A stretch of 64,000 nucleotides of DNA from Caballeronia concitans (GTDB lineage Bacteria > Pseudomonadota > Gammaproteobacteria > Burkholderiales > Burkholderiaceae): contig NZ_FCNV02000007.1 in NCBI RefSeq assembly GCF_001544615.1, positions 124,001 to 188,000 on the forward strand, written 5' to 3'. The notes beneath the pieces were generated by a model. That model had not been told where the DNA came from. It made no database searches and saw only the letters and a list, made by a program, of their open reading frames with translations. Both the position numbers and the translations under genes were made by a program. Positions 25,917 through 33,379 of this stretch are shown here, one piece after another. The stretch's first letter is position 1, and each line of letters starts with the position of its first letter.

Positions 25917-26821
25917 ACGTGACGCTCGGCTCAACCGATAAATCCACGACGCTCGCGGTCACGCATCGCACGACGTACCGCTATTCCACGCCTGTCGAAA
26001 TCGCGCAGCATCTCGCGACCATTCGTCCGTTGCATTGCCCGTGGCAGCAGGTGATCGCGCATACGGAGCGCATCGAGCCGCCGCCTTCGTATGTGCATAG
26101 CCGCGTCGATACATTCGGCAATGACGTGCTGTACTTTTCACTCGATGCCCCGCACGAGCGTCTTTCGATGACGAGTGAAACCACCGTGCGCTTGAGTCCG
26201 CGCTGGGACCGTCTCGATCCGCACGCAACGCCGCCGTGGGAAGCGGTCGCGCAAAGGCTGCGTTATTGCGCGGGCGCTGCGTTCGTGCCGGAGAGCGAGT
26301 ATTGCTACGCGTCGCCCAACATCGTGATGAACGAAGCATTGCGCGAGTATGCGCGCACGAGCTTCACGAAGGGCACGCCGCTGATCGCAGGCGCGATCGA
26401 TCTCATGCATAGAATTCATTCGGACTTCGAATATAAACCGTCATCCACTGCATTCGATACCCCCGCCATGCGCGCATTCGAATTGAGGCGCGGCGTATGT
26501 CAGGACTTCGCGCAAGTGATGATTGGATGCCTGCGCGCGCTCGGCTTGCCCGCGCGTTACGTGAGCGGCTATTTGCGCAACGATCCGCCGCCGGGACATC
26601 CACGGCTCATTGGCGCGGATGCATCGCATGCGTGGGTGTCGCTGCATTGCCCGCAAAACGGATGGATTGATCTCGATCCGACCAACGACGTACTCGCCGA
26701 TCTCGATCACGTGACGCTGGCGACGGGCCGCGATTACAGCGACGTGTCGCTATTGCGCGGCATGATACTGGGCGGCGGCACGCATCATGTCGATGTCGCG
26801 GTGAACGTGCTCGCGCTCTGA
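25913..26821 (+). CDS. Transglutaminase-like cysteine protease family protein
   Basis: 302 residues; its ATG overlaps the previous stop (ATGA). The N-terminal beta domain carries VTHRTTYRYSTPVEIAQH; the core has the triad Cys196 (RRGVCQDFAQ), His239 (ASHAWVSL) and Asp255 (DLDPTND), plus GLPARYVSGYL. This is the small, stand-alone type of bacterial transglutaminase-like protein found with ATP-grasp/alpha-E pairs. Cytosolic by lack of a signal. Likely hydrolyses or exchanges amide bonds in a peptide substrate; unproven. Confidence 0.9.
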   Translation: MNVTLGSTDKSTTLAVTHRTTYRYSTPVEIAQHLATIRPLHCPWQQVIAHTERIEPPPSYVHSRVDTFGNDVLYFSLDAPHERLSMTSETTVRLSPRWDRLDPHATPPWEAVAQRLRYCAGAAFVPESEYCYASPNIVMNEALREYARTSFTKGTPLIAGAIDLMHRIHSDFEYKPSSTAFDTPAMRAFELRRGVCQDFAQVMIGCLRALGLPARYVSGYLRNDPPPGHPRLIGADASHAWVSLHCPQNGWIDLDPTNDVLADLDHVTLATGRDYSDVSLLRGMILGGGTHHVDVAVNVLAL

Positions 26822-26835
26822 GCGTGTATGTACGC

Positions 26836-27588
26836 CTAGCTCTGTGCGCGCCGCAAACGCTCTCTGCTGTTGATGAGATGCAGACGCATCGCGGTGCGCG
26901 CCGAATCGGCATCGCCACGTTCGATGGCATCCGCTATCTGTTCATGCTCGCGATTCACGCGCAGCAGATAGTCCGCGTATTCATCGCGCGGAATGGACGT
27001 GGCCGTCAGACGCGTGCGCGGAAACATGCGCAAGCCGAGATGCTCCATGATCTCCACGAAGTAGCGGTTGCCCGTTGCATGCGCGATCTCCAGATGAAAG
27101 CGAAAGTCGGGCGACACGGTGCCGCTCGCCGTGTCCACGCTGCGCGTGAAATCGTCGAGTGCGGAACGCATCGTGGCGAGCCTCGCGGAATCGCGGCGCA
27201 TGGCCGCCAGCCCTGCACATTCGGTCTCCAGGCTGATGCGCAATTCGAGGATCGCGAGCGCGTCCAGGGAGCCGGCGACATCGGCGGGATCGAGTTGCAA
27301 TAACGGCGATGCCGCTGCTTCGCATACGAACGTGCCGATGCCATGCCGCGTCTCGACGAGGCCGGCCGCCTGTAGCCGCGATAGCGCCTCACGCACGACG
27401 GTCCGGCTCACGCCGAAGCGCTGCACCATCTCCGCTTCGGTCGCGATCCTGCTGCCGGCCGCAAGCTCGCGCGATTCGATCTGCGCGCGCAGCGCATCGA
27501 CGAGCTGCGTCGTGAGGCTGCGTCGAATACCCGGCGCGAGCGTGGGCGAGGCGTTGGAAGCGGCAAGCGAATCTGGCGGTGGCGTCAC
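26836..27588 (-). CDS. FadR/FCD-type GntR transcriptional regulator
   Basis: 250 residues. A GntR winged helix (residues about 25-85, AAGSRIATEAEMVQRFGVSRTVVREAL in part) precedes an FCD all-helical effector domain that binds a metal and usually an organic acid (ELRISLETECAGLAA, FHLEIAHATGNRYF, NREHEQIADAI). It is divergent from the uronate dehydrogenase and ABC genes, with two dyads between them. Probably a repressor that responds to a uronate or aldarate. Confidence 0.9.
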   Translation of the reverse strand: MTPPPDSLAASNASPTLAPGIRRSLTTQLVDALRAQIESRELAAGSRIATEAEMVQRFGVSRTVVREALSRLQAAGLVETRHGIGTFVCEAAASPLLQLDPADVAGSLDALAILELRISLETECAGLAAMRRDSARLATMRSALDDFTRSVDTASGTVSPDFRFHLEIAHATGNRYFVEIMEHLGLRMFPRTRLTATSIPRDEYADYLLRVNREHEQIADAIERGDADSARTAMRLHLINSRERLRRAQS

Positions 27589-27603
27589 GGCGCTCCTGGC
27601 GTG

Positions 27604-27668
27604 GTTTTGACAAACGTTGACAAAACATTCGGTAAGTGATGATATGCGCCATGTTGTGATATGACAAC
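27604..27668. promoter_or_regulatory. Promoter and two operator-like dyads between the GntR gene and udh
   Basis: Two overlapping -35-like TTGACA hexamers (27607-27612 and 27617-27622) lie inside an imperfect dyad at 27604-27626 bounded by GTTTTG and CAAAAC. A second, perfect dyad, GTTGT-N6-ACAAC, is at 27653-27668. Both are suitable targets for the adjacent FCD regulator. The -10 element is not clear. Confidence 0.5.
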
Positions 27669-27726
27669 GTACAAGAACAGTCGCGCAGGGAAATCCCTAG
27701 TCGTGAACGCAGGAGACAAAATTCGC

Positions 27727-28575
27727 ATGGCACATCAACTGGACGCGCCCGCAACGGGCGGCGGCTTCACACGCTTGCTGCTGACGGGTGCGGCGGGCGG
27801 CATCGGGCGGGCGATCCGGCATCGCGTCGCCGAATTTGCATCTTGTATTCGAATTTCGGATTTGCCCGGCGCGCTGTCGAGCGATGCGTCGGCCAGCGAG
27901 GAAGTCGTGCCGTGCGATCTCGCCGACCGTCAGGCGGTGGATGCGCTCGTCGCCGGTTGCGATGCGATCGTCCATCTCGGCGGCGTCTCGGTGGAGCGGC
28001 CCTTCGAGGAGATTCTCGAAGCGAACATCAAGGGCGTGTTCAACCTTTACGAAGCGGCGCGGCGTCATGGCGTGAAGCGCATCGTGTTTGCAAGCTCGAA
28101 CCACGTGACCGGCTTTTATCGGCAAGACGAACGGATCGACGCCACGGCACGCAAGCGCCCCGATGGTTATTACGGCGTGTCGAAGTCCTTCGGCGAAGAC
28201 ATGGCGCAGCTGTACTTCGACCGTTATGGCGTGGAGACCGTGAGCATTCGCATCGGCTCGGTATTTTCCGAGCCGAAGGACCGCCGGATGATGGCGACGT
28301 GGATGAGCTACGACGACTTCCACAAGCTCTTGCAATGCGCGCTGTTTACGCCGCAAGTCGGGCACACGATCGTATTCGGCATGTCGGCGAATGCGTACAC
28401 GTGGTGGGACAACCGCGAGGCCGCGCATCTCGGCTTCGAGCCGCGCGACTCGTCCGAGCAGTTCCGCGCCAAAGTGGAAGCGACACCGCCGCCCGCCGCC
28501 GATGATCCCGTCTCCGTCCTGCAGGGCGGTGCGTTCACGGTCACCGGCCCGTTCGATCCCGTCGCGCCGGTTTAA
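27727..28575 (+). CDS. udh: NAD-dependent uronate dehydrogenase
   Basis: 282 residues from the ATG at 27727 (AGGAGA ten bases upstream; an earlier in-frame ATG at 27661 lies in the operator region). Short-chain dehydrogenase fold with nucleotide loop LLLTGAAGGIGRAI, and the family-specific GCDAIVHLGGVSVERPFEEI, FASSNHVTGFYR and catalytic YYGVSKSFGED (YxxxK). It oxidises galacturonate or glucuronate to the aldarolactone, the first step of the oxidative uronate route. It heads an operon with an ABC importer. The downstream aldarate enzymes are not in this window. Confidence 0.9.
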   Translation: MAHQLDAPATGGGFTRLLLTGAAGGIGRAIRHRVAEFASCIRISDLPGALSSDASASEEVVPCDLADRQAVDALVAGCDAIVHLGGVSVERPFEEILEANIKGVFNLYEAARRHGVKRIVFASSNHVTGFYRQDERIDATARKRPDGYYGVSKSFGEDMAQLYFDRYGVETVSIRIGSVFSEPKDRRMMATWMSYDDFHKLLQCALFTPQVGHTIVFGMSANAYTWWDNREAAHLGFEPRDSSEQFRAKVEATPPPAADDPVSVLQGGAFTVTGPFDPVAPV

Positions 28576-28662
28576 TGCATGCAGCACGCAACATGATGAA
28601 TGCCATCGCGCGTAGTCAGTCGTCATACGTCGATTACGCGTGAAGCAAAGGACATCGCCGCC

Positions 28663-29409
28663 ATGTTTTCTCTCGACTTCTCCCCGCTGCTGCCTTACTG
28701 GCCGACGTTCCTGCAGGGCGCATGGCTCACGCTCAAGATGACGTGCGTGGCTGTGTTCTTCGGCCTGATACTCGGCATGCTGGTCGCGTTCGCGAAGCGC
28801 GCCAAGCTGCCGGTATTGACGCGCCTGTGCATCGTCTATGTCGAGGCCGTGCGCAACACGCCGTTCCTCGTGCAGATCTTTCTGCTGTACTTCGGACTGG
28901 CGAGCATCGGTTTGCGGATGCCGACCTTCGCTGCCGCCGCGCTCGCCATGACGATCAACATCGGTGCCTATGCAGCGGAGATCATTCGCGCGGGCCTCGA
29001 ATCCGTGCCGCGCGGACAGATCGAAGCAGCCGAATGCCTCGGCTTGCCGAAATGGCGCATCGGCTGGCATGTGATGCTGCAGCCTTCCATCGAGAAGGTT
29101 TATCCGGCGCTGACCAGTCAGTTTCTCTTGATGATGCAGGCTTCCGCGATCGCATCGCAGATTTCCGCTGAAGAACTCACTGCCGTCGCGAATACGGTCC
29201 AATCGGACACGTTTCGTTCGCTCGAAACTTACATCGTGGTGGCGGCCTTGTATCTCGCGTTGTCCCTGCTCATTAAGTTGATTGCGTGGGCCATCGGCGA
29301 ACATGTGTTCAAGCGCCGCCGCGCCATTCGACTGGCGGCCAAGCGCGCGGGCAAGGCGCCGGCCGATCAGCAACGCATCGATACGGTCATTCCCGGAGGC
29401 GCGGCATGA
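28663..29409 (+). CDS. ABC transporter permease, polar amino acid type (first)
   Basis: 248 residues from the ATG at 28663, where the conserved FSPLLPYWPTFLQGAWLTLKMT begins. It is a HisM/GlnP-type permease: an N-terminal periplasmic start, five to six helices, VRNTPFLVQIFLLYFG, and the EAAECLGLPKWRIGWHVMLQP coupling loop. The C-terminus is a basic cytoplasmic tail. Its stop overlaps the next permease start. Confidence 0.88.
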   Translation: MFSLDFSPLLPYWPTFLQGAWLTLKMTCVAVFFGLILGMLVAFAKRAKLPVLTRLCIVYVEAVRNTPFLVQIFLLYFGLASIGLRMPTFAAAALAMTINIGAYAAEIIRAGLESVPRGQIEAAECLGLPKWRIGWHVMLQPSIEKVYPALTSQFLLMMQASAIASQISAEELTAVANTVQSDTFRSLETYIVVAALYLALSLLIKLIAWAIGEHVFKRRRAIRLAAKRAGKAPADQQRIDTVIPGGAA

Positions 29410-30059
29410 GCGGCGGATTCACTTACGCGCACCTCGTCTATCTGGTGCAATCCATCGGCTGGACGCTCGTGCTGTCCGTGCTCGCTTTCTTGCTTGGCGG
29501 AATAGGCGGCTTCGTCGTGATGCTTGCGCGCATCTCGCCGCGTGCGTGGCTTTCGCGCACGGCGCTCGTCTACATCGAAGCCATTCAGGGCATCCCGTTG
29601 CTCATTCTGCTATTCATCGTGTATTTCGGGTTGTCCGTCTATGGCTATCAGGTGCCTGCGCTCGTTGCGGCAGGCATTGCATTGATGGTTTATTCGAGCG
29701 CTTATCTCGGCGATATCTGGCGCGGGTGTATCGAAGCCATGCCCAAGCCGCAGTGGGAAGCCGCCGAGTGTCTTTCGCTTTCGCGCTGGCAGAGCTTGCG
29801 GCTCGTGATCATTCCGCAAGCCATGCGTCTCGCATTGCCGCCCACGGTCGGTTTTCTCGTGCAACTCATCAAGATGACGTCGCTTGCTTCGGTGATCGGC
29901 TTCATTGAATTGACGCGCGCGGGGCAGATCATCAACAACTCGATCTTCCAGCCATTCCTCATCTTCGGTTTGGTCGGCGTGTTTTATTTCCTGCTGTGCT
30001 ATCCGCTTTCGCGCTGGAGCCAATCGATGGAGAACAAGCTCAATGTCAGCAATCGTTAA
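29406..30059 (+). CDS. ABC transporter permease, polar amino acid type (second)
   Basis: 217 residues; ATG at 29406 in an ATGA overlap with the first permease. Same family: IEAIQGIPLLILLFIVYFG and the coupling loop EAAECLSLSRWQSLRLVIIPQAMRLALPP (in part). The two permeases form the heterodimeric channel of the importer. It overlaps the ATPase gene by 17 nt. Confidence 0.88.
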   Translation: MSGGFTYAHLVYLVQSIGWTLVLSVLAFLLGGIGGFVVMLARISPRAWLSRTALVYIEAIQGIPLLILLFIVYFGLSVYGYQVPALVAAGIALMVYSSAYLGDIWRGCIEAMPKPQWEAAECLSLSRWQSLRLVIIPQAMRLALPPTVGFLVQLIKMTSLASVIGFIELTRAGQIINNSIFQPFLIFGLVGVFYFLLCYPLSRWSQSMENKLNVSNR

Positions 30060-30771
30060 GGTCGATGAGATTCACAAGAGCTTCGGCGCCAATCATGTGC
30101 TGAAGGGCGTGTCCTTCGAGGTCAACAAGGGCGAAATGATCGCCGTGATCGGCGCAAGCGGCTCGGGCAAAAGCACGGCGTTGCGTTGCATCGACCGGCT
30201 CGAAACCGTCGATCAGGGGCAGATCGAGGTATGCGGCATTCGCGTGGACGATCCGAAGGTCGACTTGCATCTGCTGAGGCGCGAAGTCGGCATCGTGTTC
30301 CAGAGCTATAACCTCTTTCCGCACTTGACGGTCGAAGAGAACATCATGCTTGCGCTGCGGCACGTGAAGAAGCTCCCACGCGATGAAGCGCGGCGCATCG
30401 CAACGAACGTGCTCGAACAAGTGGGACTCGGGCAGAAGGCCGAGTCGTATCCCGAGCAATTGTCGGGTGGACAGCAGCAGCGCGTTGCGATTGCGCGTTC
30501 GCTTGCCATGTCGCCGAAGGTCATGCTGTTCGATGAAGTGACATCGGCGCTGGACCCGCAACTCACGGGCGAAGTGCTGCGCGTGATGGAAGACCTCGCC
30601 GCCGACGGCATGACGATGCTGCTCGTCACGCATGAAATGGCGTTCGCCAAGCGCGTGGCGGATCGCATCATCTATATGCATCACGGCAAGGTGTGGGAAG
30701 TCGGCGACGGCGGCATGCTGGACGCGCCACGCACGCCTGAATTGCGCGCCTTCCTGGACAACGGGCTTTAA
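30043..30771 (+). CDS. ABC transporter ATP-binding protein, polar amino acid type
   Basis: 242 residues, GlnQ/HisP-like. Walker A IGASGSGKST, Q-loop FQSYNLFPHLTV, signature LSGGQQQRVAIARSLAM, Walker B MLFDEVTSALDP and the switch histidine in LLVTHEMAFA are all intact. It energises the two preceding permeases. Confidence 0.93.
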   Translation: MSAIVKVDEIHKSFGANHVLKGVSFEVNKGEMIAVIGASGSGKSTALRCIDRLETVDQGQIEVCGIRVDDPKVDLHLLRREVGIVFQSYNLFPHLTVEENIMLALRHVKKLPRDEARRIATNVLEQVGLGQKAESYPEQLSGGQQQRVAIARSLAMSPKVMLFDEVTSALDPQLTGEVLRVMEDLAADGMTMLLVTHEMAFAKRVADRIIYMHHGKVWEVGDGGMLDAPRTPELRAFLDNGL

Positions 30772-30830
30772 TAGGTTGAAGGCTTTAATGCGTTTTACTC
30801 TTTGAATATCAATAACGACGGAGACATCAC

Positions 30831-31625
30831 TTGAAAGCCAGCCAATTCATTGCACGCGCTTCCCTTGCAGCGTTCATGTTCGCAGGCGCCATGCACAGTG
30901 CGATGGCCGATCAACTCGACGACATCAAAAAGGCAGGCGTGGTTCGCGTCGCCATTGCAATGGGCACGCCGCTTTTCAGCTATGCGGATGAAAATCTCAA
31001 GCCCGCAGGCTCGGATGTGGATACCGCCGCGGCGCTTGCGAAAGATCTTGGTGTCAAGCTTGAGCTGGTGCAGATCACCAACGCGGCGCGTGTGCCGACC
31101 TTGCAGGCGAAACGCGCCGATCTCGTGATCGCGGACCTTTCGATCACGCCGGAGCGTGCGAAGGTCGTCGATTTCTCGACGCCGTATGCGGTCATCACGA
31201 TCATCGTGGGCGGCATCAATAGCGCGAAGGTCAAGGACTATGCGGACCTGGACGGCAAGACCGTCGGCCTGACGCGCGCCACCGTCAACGACACGCTAAC
31301 CACGCAACTCGCCAAGGGCGCGCAAATCCAGCGTTACGAAGACGATGCGACGCTCATCACATCGATGGTCACGGGCCAGATCGATATCTTCTCCAGCACG
31401 CCGTCGAATCTGCAGGAAATGCAGCATCGCGCGCCGCAACGTCACATCGAAATGAAATTCGAGCAAAAGAATTTCGATCTCGGCATTGCAATGAACAAGG
31501 ATCAGCCGCGCCTGAAGGAGTGGGTCAACAACTGGGTCCACACGAACATGCAGAACGGCAATCTCAATACGATCTACAAGAAGTATCACGGACGTGACTT
31601 GCCGGACGCCGTGCGCAAGAGCTGA
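30831..31625 (+). CDS. Periplasmic substrate-binding protein, polar amino acid type
   Basis: 264 residues with a TTG start at 30831 behind GGAG; the start is supported by the following signal peptide (KASQFIARASLAAFMFAGAM, cut near MA-DQ). Mature protein has the SBP_bac_3 layout: IKKAGVVRVAIAMGTPLFSY, DVDTAAALAKDLGVKLELV and RADLVIADLSITPERAKVVDFS (in part). It captures the ligand for the two permeases. The family takes mostly amino acids; the udh neighbour suggests a uronate or related acid, which is inference. Confidence 0.88.
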   Translation: MKASQFIARASLAAFMFAGAMHSAMADQLDDIKKAGVVRVAIAMGTPLFSYADENLKPAGSDVDTAAALAKDLGVKLELVQITNAARVPTLQAKRADLVIADLSITPERAKVVDFSTPYAVITIIVGGINSAKVKDYADLDGKTVGLTRATVNDTLTTQLAKGAQIQRYEDDATLITSMVTGQIDIFSSTPSNLQEMQHRAPQRHIEMKFEQKNFDLGIAMNKDQPRLKEWVNNWVHTNMQNGNLNTIYKKYHGRDLPDAVRKS

Positions 31626-31637
31626 CAGGTTAGGCTC

Positions 31638-31658
31638 GGCGGCGGGTCATCCGCCGCC
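31638..31658. terminator. GC-rich hairpin between convergent genes
   Basis: GGCGGCGG (31638-31645), a 5-nt loop and CCGCCGCC (31651-31658), between the convergent ABC operon and the reductase-like gene. There is no T-run, so termination is only possible. Confidence 0.4.
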
Positions 31659-31665
31659 AGGCAAC

Positions 31666-32346
31666 TCAGGACTTGCGCGTATAGCGAACCCACACGACGT
31701 CATTCTCGAGTTTCTCCACCGAGTCGAGCTTCAGGTACGTCGGCTTTTGCCACTTGTCCATAGCGATTTCGAACGATGAAGGATGCGCCTCGCGTCCATC
31801 GACGAGCGGAATCAGCAGCACACTGACTTCGTCGGCCAATTGCGCATTGACGAAAGCGCCCGACACGTGGCTGCCGCCCTCGACGATCAACTTCTTGATC
31901 TTCAACTCGCGCTCGAGCGTATCGACCACACGCTTCAGATCGATGTCTTCCTTGCCGCCGAATAGATACGAAGCGCCGATGGATTGCAGGTAGGCGAGAT
32001 AATCGTCCTCGACTGTTTCGGCCAGCACTTCGACGATATGCGAATCGAGCGCGGTGCTGCTTTTCCATGCAACGCGGCCTTTAGGGTCGATGGAAATGGC
32101 ATATTGACTCGCATCGCGCGTGGCAAAGTAATCGGTGCGGGCAACGGGATTCTTTGCAAGCCCACGCGGATAGTCGCGGTCCTTGCCGTGTGATATCTCC
32201 TGCATCGTCACGCGGCCGCAGACCCACGCATCGGCCTTGAAACGCGCTGCCGTTTCTTCGTAGCAAGGGGAGGCGAAGTCGAGATGCCAGCCGTCGGTGA
32301 GGCTGCGGCCATCGACCGACGACATCATGTGGCAAATAATATGCAT
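31666..32346 (-). CDS. Dihydrofolate reductase / RibD C-terminal family protein
   Basis: 226 residues from the ATG at 32346, which has GGAG six bases upstream; an in-frame start 42 nt further up lacks one. RibD-C fold: HIICHMMSSVDGRSLTDGW, ADAWVCGRVTMQEI, IKKLIVEGGSHVSGAFVNAQLADEVSVLLIPLVDG (parts), with the NADPH-binding glycine pair in EGG. It probably reduces a pterin- or pyrimidine-like compound with NADPH. It is not in a riboflavin operon and its substrate is unknown. Confidence 0.82.
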   Translation of the reverse strand: MHIICHMMSSVDGRSLTDGWHLDFASPCYEETAARFKADAWVCGRVTMQEISHGKDRDYPRGLAKNPVARTDYFATRDASQYAISIDPKGRVAWKSSTALDSHIVEVLAETVEDDYLAYLQSIGASYLFGGKEDIDLKRVVDTLERELKIKKLIVEGGSHVSGAFVNAQLADEVSVLLIPLVDGREAHPSSFEIAMDKWQKPTYLKLDSVEKLENDVVWVRYTRKS

Positions 32347-32392
32347 GAGTGCTCCAGCGTGAGTAAGTGCAACGCTGGTGCAAGGCACATGC

Positions 32393-32641
32393 CTATTTCC
32401 GTCTCACACCCGAGTGCGTTCCCGGCTTTTCGTCGGGCGGCAGCGGACCTTCCTCGTCGATCGTGCTGCCTTGACGCCAGACATCCTTGCCGGCCTCGGA
32501 CAACTCTCCGCTGCTCGCGTCCTTGCCCGACTCCGAGCCTTCGATCGCCATGTTGCCGCCTGCCTGTTCCTGTGACGGCAGCTTCTTGCCTTCTTCAGCG
32601 GCAATGCGATCCTCTTGCGATCTGCCTGCATACGTGGCCAT
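32393..32641 (-). CDS. Small hydrophilic protein, function unknown
   Basis: 82 residues from the ATG at 32641 with GGAGGA upstream. Very polar, rich in Glu, Gly, Ser and Lys, with no predicted membrane or globular part (MATYAGRSQEDRIAAEEGKK). It looks intrinsically disordered. It sits 46 nt upstream of the reductase-like gene on the same strand. I recognise no family. Confidence 0.6.
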   Translation of the reverse strand: MATYAGRSQEDRIAAEEGKKLPSQEQAGGNMAIEGSESGKDASSGELSEAGKDVWRQGSTIDEEGPLPPDEKPGTHSGVRRK

Positions 32642-32762
32642 AGATCCTCCATGAGAGTGCGGTATCAGGCGTTGAGCAGCAAGCAATAAGCCACGGCCGC
32701 GCCATGTAGGTTCTTGCAAACTCACTCGGACAGAGAATGTCCTTCAAGGCGCCTATGCTTTA

Positions 32763-32778
32763 CTGTAAATAAATACAG
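32763..32778. promoter_or_regulatory. Perfect LexA (SOS) box upstream of the SLATT gene
   Basis: CTGTAAATAAATACAG matches the CTGT-N8-ACAG LexA operator with an AT-rich centre. It ends 10 bp before the SLATT start codon. A -10-like TATGCT sits just upstream (32754), so LexA bound here would block transcription. Confidence 0.7.
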
Positions 32779-32788
32779 TGCTTCAACC

Positions 32789-33379
32789 ATGACTAATCTT
32801 CTTTCACGAGACTCAGCAGACGGCAAAAATTGCCATGCCTATCACCCACCGGAGAATGCGCAGGCCTTATTGTCTGGATGGATGAGACGCGCCCGCGATG
32901 CGCAAGTGCGCCACTATGCAATGGCTGATCGGCTATCCGCGTATGGCCGGCGCCTCGGCCTCGCCGTGATCGGCATTACCGCGCTGACGGGAACATCGTC
33001 GTTTTTATCGCTAGCCACGAGCGCGGTTGCACCGGAGTTGCGCGTCGTCGTCGGGCTGACGAGCATGGGCGCAGCCGTGCTGGCTTCGTTGCAGACGTTT
33101 CTTCGCTACACCGAGCGAGCCGATCTGCATCGAAGAGCAGGGGCGCGATATGGCGCGGTCCGGCGACGGCTCGAAGCCATGCATGTCCGCGATGTCAGCG
33201 GCCCGGAGACAGCGGAAATGACCGCCGTGCGCGCCGAACTCGACGGCATCGCTCAGGACGCACCGCCCGTTCCGCGTCGGGCGATGCGATGCCCCGAGCC
33301 GCCTACGAACTCATCAACCGTCCCCATTCGTAGTCGACAGCATCGGGACGCATCGGAAATACACCCGCCCCCGGCGTGA
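32789..33379 (+). CDS. SLATT-domain two-helix membrane protein
   Basis: 196 residues from the ATG at 32789; a longer in-frame start at 32714 would run through the LexA box. Residues 30-165 fit the SLATT pattern: an amphipathic start (ALLSGWMRRARDAQVRHYAMADRLS), two adjacent membrane helices (LGLAVIGITALTGTSSFLSLA and VVVGLTSMGAAVLASLQTFL) and a charged helix YTERADLHRRAGARYGAVRRRLE. SLATT proteins are predicted membrane-perforating effectors, often in nucleotide-signal defence systems. No nucleotide sensor or synthetase is adjacent here. The C-terminal 25 residues run antisense into the 3' end of the next gene and are unlike the family, suggesting a shifted stop. Confidence 0.75.
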   Translation: MTNLLSRDSADGKNCHAYHPPENAQALLSGWMRRARDAQVRHYAMADRLSAYGRRLGLAVIGITALTGTSSFLSLATSAVAPELRVVVGLTSMGAAVLASLQTFLRYTERADLHRRAGARYGAVRRRLEAMHVRDVSGPETAEMTAVRAELDGIAQDAPPVPRRAMRCPEPPTNSSTVPIRSRQHRDASEIHPPPA

